From assembly GCA_028869395.1 (NCBI GenBank), contig JAGWSE010000042.1:1-8237 (forward strand): a stretch of 8,237 bases of DNA, written 5' to 3'. This DNA comes from Alphaproteobacteria bacterium (GTDB lineage: Bacteria; Pseudomonadota; Alphaproteobacteria; Caulobacterales; Caulobacteraceae). The position numbers and the translations under genes were made by a program. The first letter of the stretch is position 1. Every line of letters begins with the position of its first letter. Positions 5,751 to 8,237 of this stretch are shown here, in pieces. Under the pieces are notes generated by a model. That model had not been told where the DNA came from. It searched no databases and saw only the letters and a program-made list of their open reading frames with translations.

Positions 5751-7108
5751 GCCTTTGCCTTCTTCGCCGCACGCTCGGCGAGCTTGCGTTGCCGGAATCG
5801 CGCCGCCCAGCCCGGCCGCTCGGCCTGGTCGCTGCGCTCGAGGGCGAGCGCGTCGGGCGCCACGTCGCGGGTGATCACCGAGCCGGAACCGGTGTAGGCT
5901 CCCGCGCCCACCTTCACCGGGGCCACCAGCGCGGTGTTGGAGCCGACGAAGGCGCCCTCGCCCACGTGCGTCTCCCATTTGTCGAAGCCGTCGTAGTTGC
6001 AGAAGATCGTGCCGGCGCCGATGTTCGCGCCCGCGCCGACCGTGCCGTCGCCCAGGTAGGTGAGGTGGTTCGCCTTTGCGCCCTTGCCGACCGCGACCTT
6101 CTTCACCTCGACGAAGTTGCCGATGTGCGCCTCCTCGCCGATGTCCGCCCCCGGGCGGAGCCGCGCATACGGCCCGATCAGCGCGCCTTCGCGCACGATC
6201 GCCCCCTCCAGGTGGCTGAAGGCGCGGATGACCGCACCGGTTTCGACGCGCACTCCTGGCGCGAACACCACGAACTGCTCGATCATGGCGCCCGCCGCGA
6301 TTTCGGTGTCCCAGCTGAAGTGCACCGTGTCCGGGGCGAGCATGGCCACGCCCTCCGCCAGGAAACGCCCGCGCCGGCGACGCTGGAAGATCGCCTCGGC
6401 CTGGGCGAGCTGGGCGGGCGTGTCGCAGCCCATGACCGCTTCTTCCGCGGCCACGTGCACCCGCACGGTCCCGCCGTCCTCCACCGCCAGCCCGATGACG
6501 TCGGTCAGATAGTACTCGCCCTTGACGTTGTCGTTGCCGACCCGAGCCAGCCAGCCGAACAGCTTCTTGCGGTCGGCCACCATCATCCCGGCGTTACACA
6601 GCCTGACGGCCTTCTCGACAGGATTGGCGTCGCGCGCCTCGACGATCCGCTGCACCGCCCCGCCCTTGCCGGTGATGACCCGGCCGTAGAGCAGCGGATC
6701 GGCGGGCTCGAAGCCCATCAGCGCCACGTCGGAGCCGTCCTCGCGCAGCGCAAACAGCGGCTCGAGGTCCTGCGGCTCGAGCAGCGGCGCATCGGCATAG
6801 GTGATGAGCACGTCGCCGTCGAAGCCCTCCAGAGCCGCCTTCGCGGCCAGCACCGCGTGGCCGGTGCCCAGCGGGCTCTCCTGAACGGCGACGGCGTCCT
6901 TGCCGAGACGGGCTTCGACGGTGGCGCGCACTTCGGGGCTGTGGGTTCCGACGACCACCACGATCTTCTCGCAGCCGATCTGCCGGACCGTGTCGATGGT
7001 CCGCTCCACCAGGGTCCGGCCGCCGATGCGGTGCAGCACCTTCGGGATTTTCGATTTCATCCGCGTGCCCTGGCCAGCGGCCAGGATGACGGCGGCGCGC
7101 GCGCTCAT
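5747..7108 (-). CDS. glmU: Bifunctional GlmU: N-acetylglucosamine-1-phosphate uridyltransferase / glucosamine-1-phosphate acetyltransferase
   Basis: GlmU makes UDP-N-acetylglucosamine for peptidoglycan and lipopolysaccharide in two cytoplasmic steps. The 453-residue protein matches the usual length. The N-terminal pyrophosphorylase domain has LAAGQGTRMKS (9-19), Lys23 in IPKVLH, QESPLGTGHA (76-85), YADAPLL with Asp106, Glu157 and Asn172. The position of the second Mg ligand, Asn227 in E. coli, is Asp229 here (VMGCDTPAQL). The C-terminal left-handed beta-helix shows hexapeptide repeats from about residue 255. Its acetyltransferase residues include Arg318 (ARLRPG), the Lys336-Lys337 region, His348 (KANHLTYLGD) as catalytic base, and NIGAGTIFCNYDG (362-374). 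The tail is Lys/Ala-rich. The ATG has GGAGA six bases upstream. It is first in an operon with rpiA and a glycosyltransferase and is normally essential. Confidence 0.97.
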   Translation of the reverse strand: MSARAAVILAAGQGTRMKSKIPKVLHRIGGRTLVERTIDTVRQIGCEKIVVVVGTHSPEVRATVEARLGKDAVAVQESPLGTGHAVLAAKAALEGFDGDVLITYADAPLLEPQDLEPLFALREDGSDVALMGFEPADPLLYGRVITGKGGAVQRIVEARDANPVEKAVRLCNAGMMVADRKKLFGWLARVGNDNVKGEYYLTDVIGLAVEDGGTVRVHVAAEEAVMGCDTPAQLAQAEAIFQRRRRGRFLAEGVAMLAPDTVHFSWDTEIAAGAMIEQFVVFAPGVRVETGAVIRAFSHLEGAIVREGALIGPYARLRPGADIGEEAHIGNFVEVKKVAVGKGAKANHLTYLGDGTVGAGANIGAGTIFCNYDGFDKWETHVGEGAFVGSNTALVAPVKVGAGAYTGSGSVITRDVAPDALALERSDQAERPGWAARFRQRKLAERAAKKAKA

Positions 7109-7217
7109 GGGGCGTCTCCGAAACGAGTCTTGGGTCCTTCGCTCGACCGATTAGCAAGCCTTGTGGCCCGGGGCGAGAAGGGGCTAGCGTCCCGCTTCCA
7201 GTTTGGGGGGAGTCTCA
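7109..7217. promoter_or_regulatory. Divergent intergenic region between glmU and the M28 peptidase gene
   Basis: This 109-base region must carry promoters for both directions. For the peptidase, TTGTGG (7161-7166) followed after 16 bases by GCTAGC (7183-7188) resembles the TTGACG/GCTA-type housekeeping promoters described in Caulobacter. Transcription would start near 7195, and a purine-rich GGGGGGAG (7205-7212) ends five bases before the ATG. For glmU the minus strand has GCTAATC (7148-7154), a partial -10 match, but no clear -35. No strong inverted repeat or operator is visible. Confidence 0.4.
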
Positions 7218-8237
7218 ATGAAAACGCGCGTCCGTCTCGCCGCACTCATGTCCGCCTGCGCGCTCGGCGCGCTCGGCGTCGCCCACGCCGCGCCGACCGC
7301 GCCCGCTTCGGAAGCGGCGCTGGAAGCAAGGTTCGACGCCCAGATCGATCCGGCCGAGATGGGCCGCTGGCTGAAGCAGCTCGCCTCCGAGCCGAACCAC
7401 GTCGGCTCCGCGCACGACAAGGCCAACGCCGAGTGGATCCTGGCGCAGCTGAAGTCCTGGGGCTGGGACGCCCACATCGAAACCTTCTGGGTGCTGTATC
7501 CGACGCCGATCACCGAGAGCCTTGAGCTGACCTCGGGCGCCGGCGCCGGCTTCAAGGCCACCCTGCAGGAGCCGCCGATCCCAGGCGACGAGGCCACCTA
7601 CCGGGCGCAGAAGACCGCGCTTCCCGCGTATCTCGCCTACCAGGGCGACGGCGACGTCACCGCGCCGCTGGTCTACGTCAATTACGGCATGCCGTCCGAC
7701 TACGACGCCCTGCAGCGCATGGGCATCTCGGTGAAGGGCAAGATCGTCATCGCCCGTTACGGCGCGGGCTGGCGCGGTCTGAAGCCGAAACTCGCCCAGG
7801 ACCAGGGTGCGATCGGCTGCATCATCTACTCCGACCCGCGCGACGACGGCTATTCGGTCGACGACGTCTACCCGAAGGGCGCCGCGCGCCCGCCGCACGG
7901 GTTCCAGCGCGGCTCCGTGGCCGACATGACGATCTATGCGGGCGATCCGCTCACGCCCGGCATCGGCGCCACCAAGAACGCCAAGCGCCTGACGCGCGAG
8001 GAAGCGCCGACCATCCTGAAGATCCCGGCCCTGCCGATCTCCTATGCCGACGCCCAGGTGCTGCTGGCCTCCATCAACGGCCCCGTCGCCCCGCCGTCGT
8101 GGCGCGGCTCGCTGCCGATCACCTACCATGTCGGCGGCGGCGAGGGCTCCGGCGTGGCGCACCTGGCGGTCAAGTCCGACTGGTCCCTGAAGCCGCTCTA
8201 CGACGTCATCGCCACCCTCAAGGGCAGTGAGGAACCG
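7218..8237 (+). CDS. Secreted M28-family metallopeptidase, glutamate carboxypeptidase II (PSMA)-like (C-terminus off the right edge)
   Basis: An open frame runs 340 codons to the window end without a stop. It begins with a Sec signal peptide: basic MKTRVR, a hydrophobic core, and AHA before Ala25 as probable cleavage site, giving a periplasmic or exported protein. Residues from about 40 resemble the N-terminal part of human PSMA. Shared wording includes EPNHVGS, the segment up to EPPIPGDE, VYVNYGMPSDYDAL, GKIVIARYGAGWRG, GAIGCIIYSDPRDDG, GFQRGS, GDPLTPG, SWRGSL and YDVIATLKGSEEP. This covers the protease-associated domain inserted in the peptidase fold. The di-zinc ligands of the M28 domain and the dimerisation domain would follow right after the edge, so activity cannot be judged. 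The likely role is removal of C-terminal acidic residues from peptides. Cys14 makes a poor lipobox (MSAC), because the hydrophobic core continues past it. Confidence 0.92.
   Translation, partial: MKTRVRLAALMSACALGALGVAHAAPTAPASEAALEARFDAQIDPAEMGRWLKQLASEPNHVGSAHDKANAEWILAQLKSWGWDAHIETFWVLYPTPITESLELTSGAGAGFKATLQEPPIPGDEATYRAQKTALPAYLAYQGDGDVTAPLVYVNYGMPSDYDALQRMGISVKGKIVIARYGAGWRGLKPKLAQDQGAIGCIIYSDPRDDGYSVDDVYPKGAARPPHGFQRGSVADMTIYAGDPLTPGIGATKNAKRLTREEAPTILKIPALPISYADAQVLLASINGPVAPPSWRGSLPITYHVGGGEGSGVAHLAVKSDWSLKPLYDVIATLKGSEEP

Noticed and set aside
7155..7163. CAAG-C-CTTG small palindrome between glmU and the peptidase gene, considered as an operator.
   Set aside because: Four-base arms with a one-base centre are expected by chance, and nothing else supports a binding site.
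5789..7525. A 578-codon open frame on the plus strand.
   Set aside because: It is antisense to glmU and then enters the peptidase gene out of frame. The product is low-complexity in character with no recognisable domain.
7215..8162. A 315-codon minus-strand frame opposite the peptidase.
   Set aside because: The plus frame has a signal peptide and extended PSMA-like sequence, so the minus frame is its shadow.

Overview
The window is GC-rich, densely packed bacterial chromosome. It most resembles an alphaproteobacterium of the Caulobacterales (Caulobacter/Phenylobacterium type). This rests on codon use, protein wording and gene content, not on a marker gene, so the genus is an inference. There are eight protein genes. 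Seven lie on the minus strand and one, cut by the right edge, on the plus strand. I found no RNA gene, IS element, CRISPR array or prophage sequence, and no gene-free stretch over 300 bases.

Right part: from a 109-base divergent intergenic region, glmU (UDP-GlcNAc synthesis), rpiA (pentose phosphate pathway) and a family 25 glycosyltransferase run leftward as an apparent operon. glmU and rpiA overlap by ATGA, and the glycosyltransferase follows after 15 bases. This group supplies an activated amino sugar, pentose and an envelope sugar transferase. In the other direction a secreted M28-family peptidase of the glutamate carboxypeptidase II (PSMA) type begins. Its signal peptide and protease-associated region are in the window, and its catalytic domain lies beyond it.

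Middle part: a second leftward operon has its own promoter at about 4184-4212. The -10 element of that promoter is embedded in a 24-bp inverted repeat, the likely operator of the operon's first gene, a YtrA-type GntR repressor. An ABC-2 type ATPase follows after 1 base, then its permease (ATGA overlap), then, after 25 bases, a multi-pass membrane protein resembling DUF2306. The layout is that of a self-repressing, signal-induced export or envelope-stress cassette. Its substrate cannot be read from sequence.

Left part: glutathione reductase (gor) starts from a TTG codon with a strong Shine-Dalgarno sequence and runs off the left edge with about 100 C-terminal residues missing. It may be co-transcribed with the ABC operon or have its own promoter in the 95-base gap.

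Most of the window is conventional. The points most worth checking are the promoter/operator overlap, the unusual Q-loop of the ABC ATPase, the DUF2306-like fourth member of the ABC operon, an Asp at the usual Asn metal ligand of GlmU, and a 12-bp-phased hexamer repeat just upstream of the regulator promoter.
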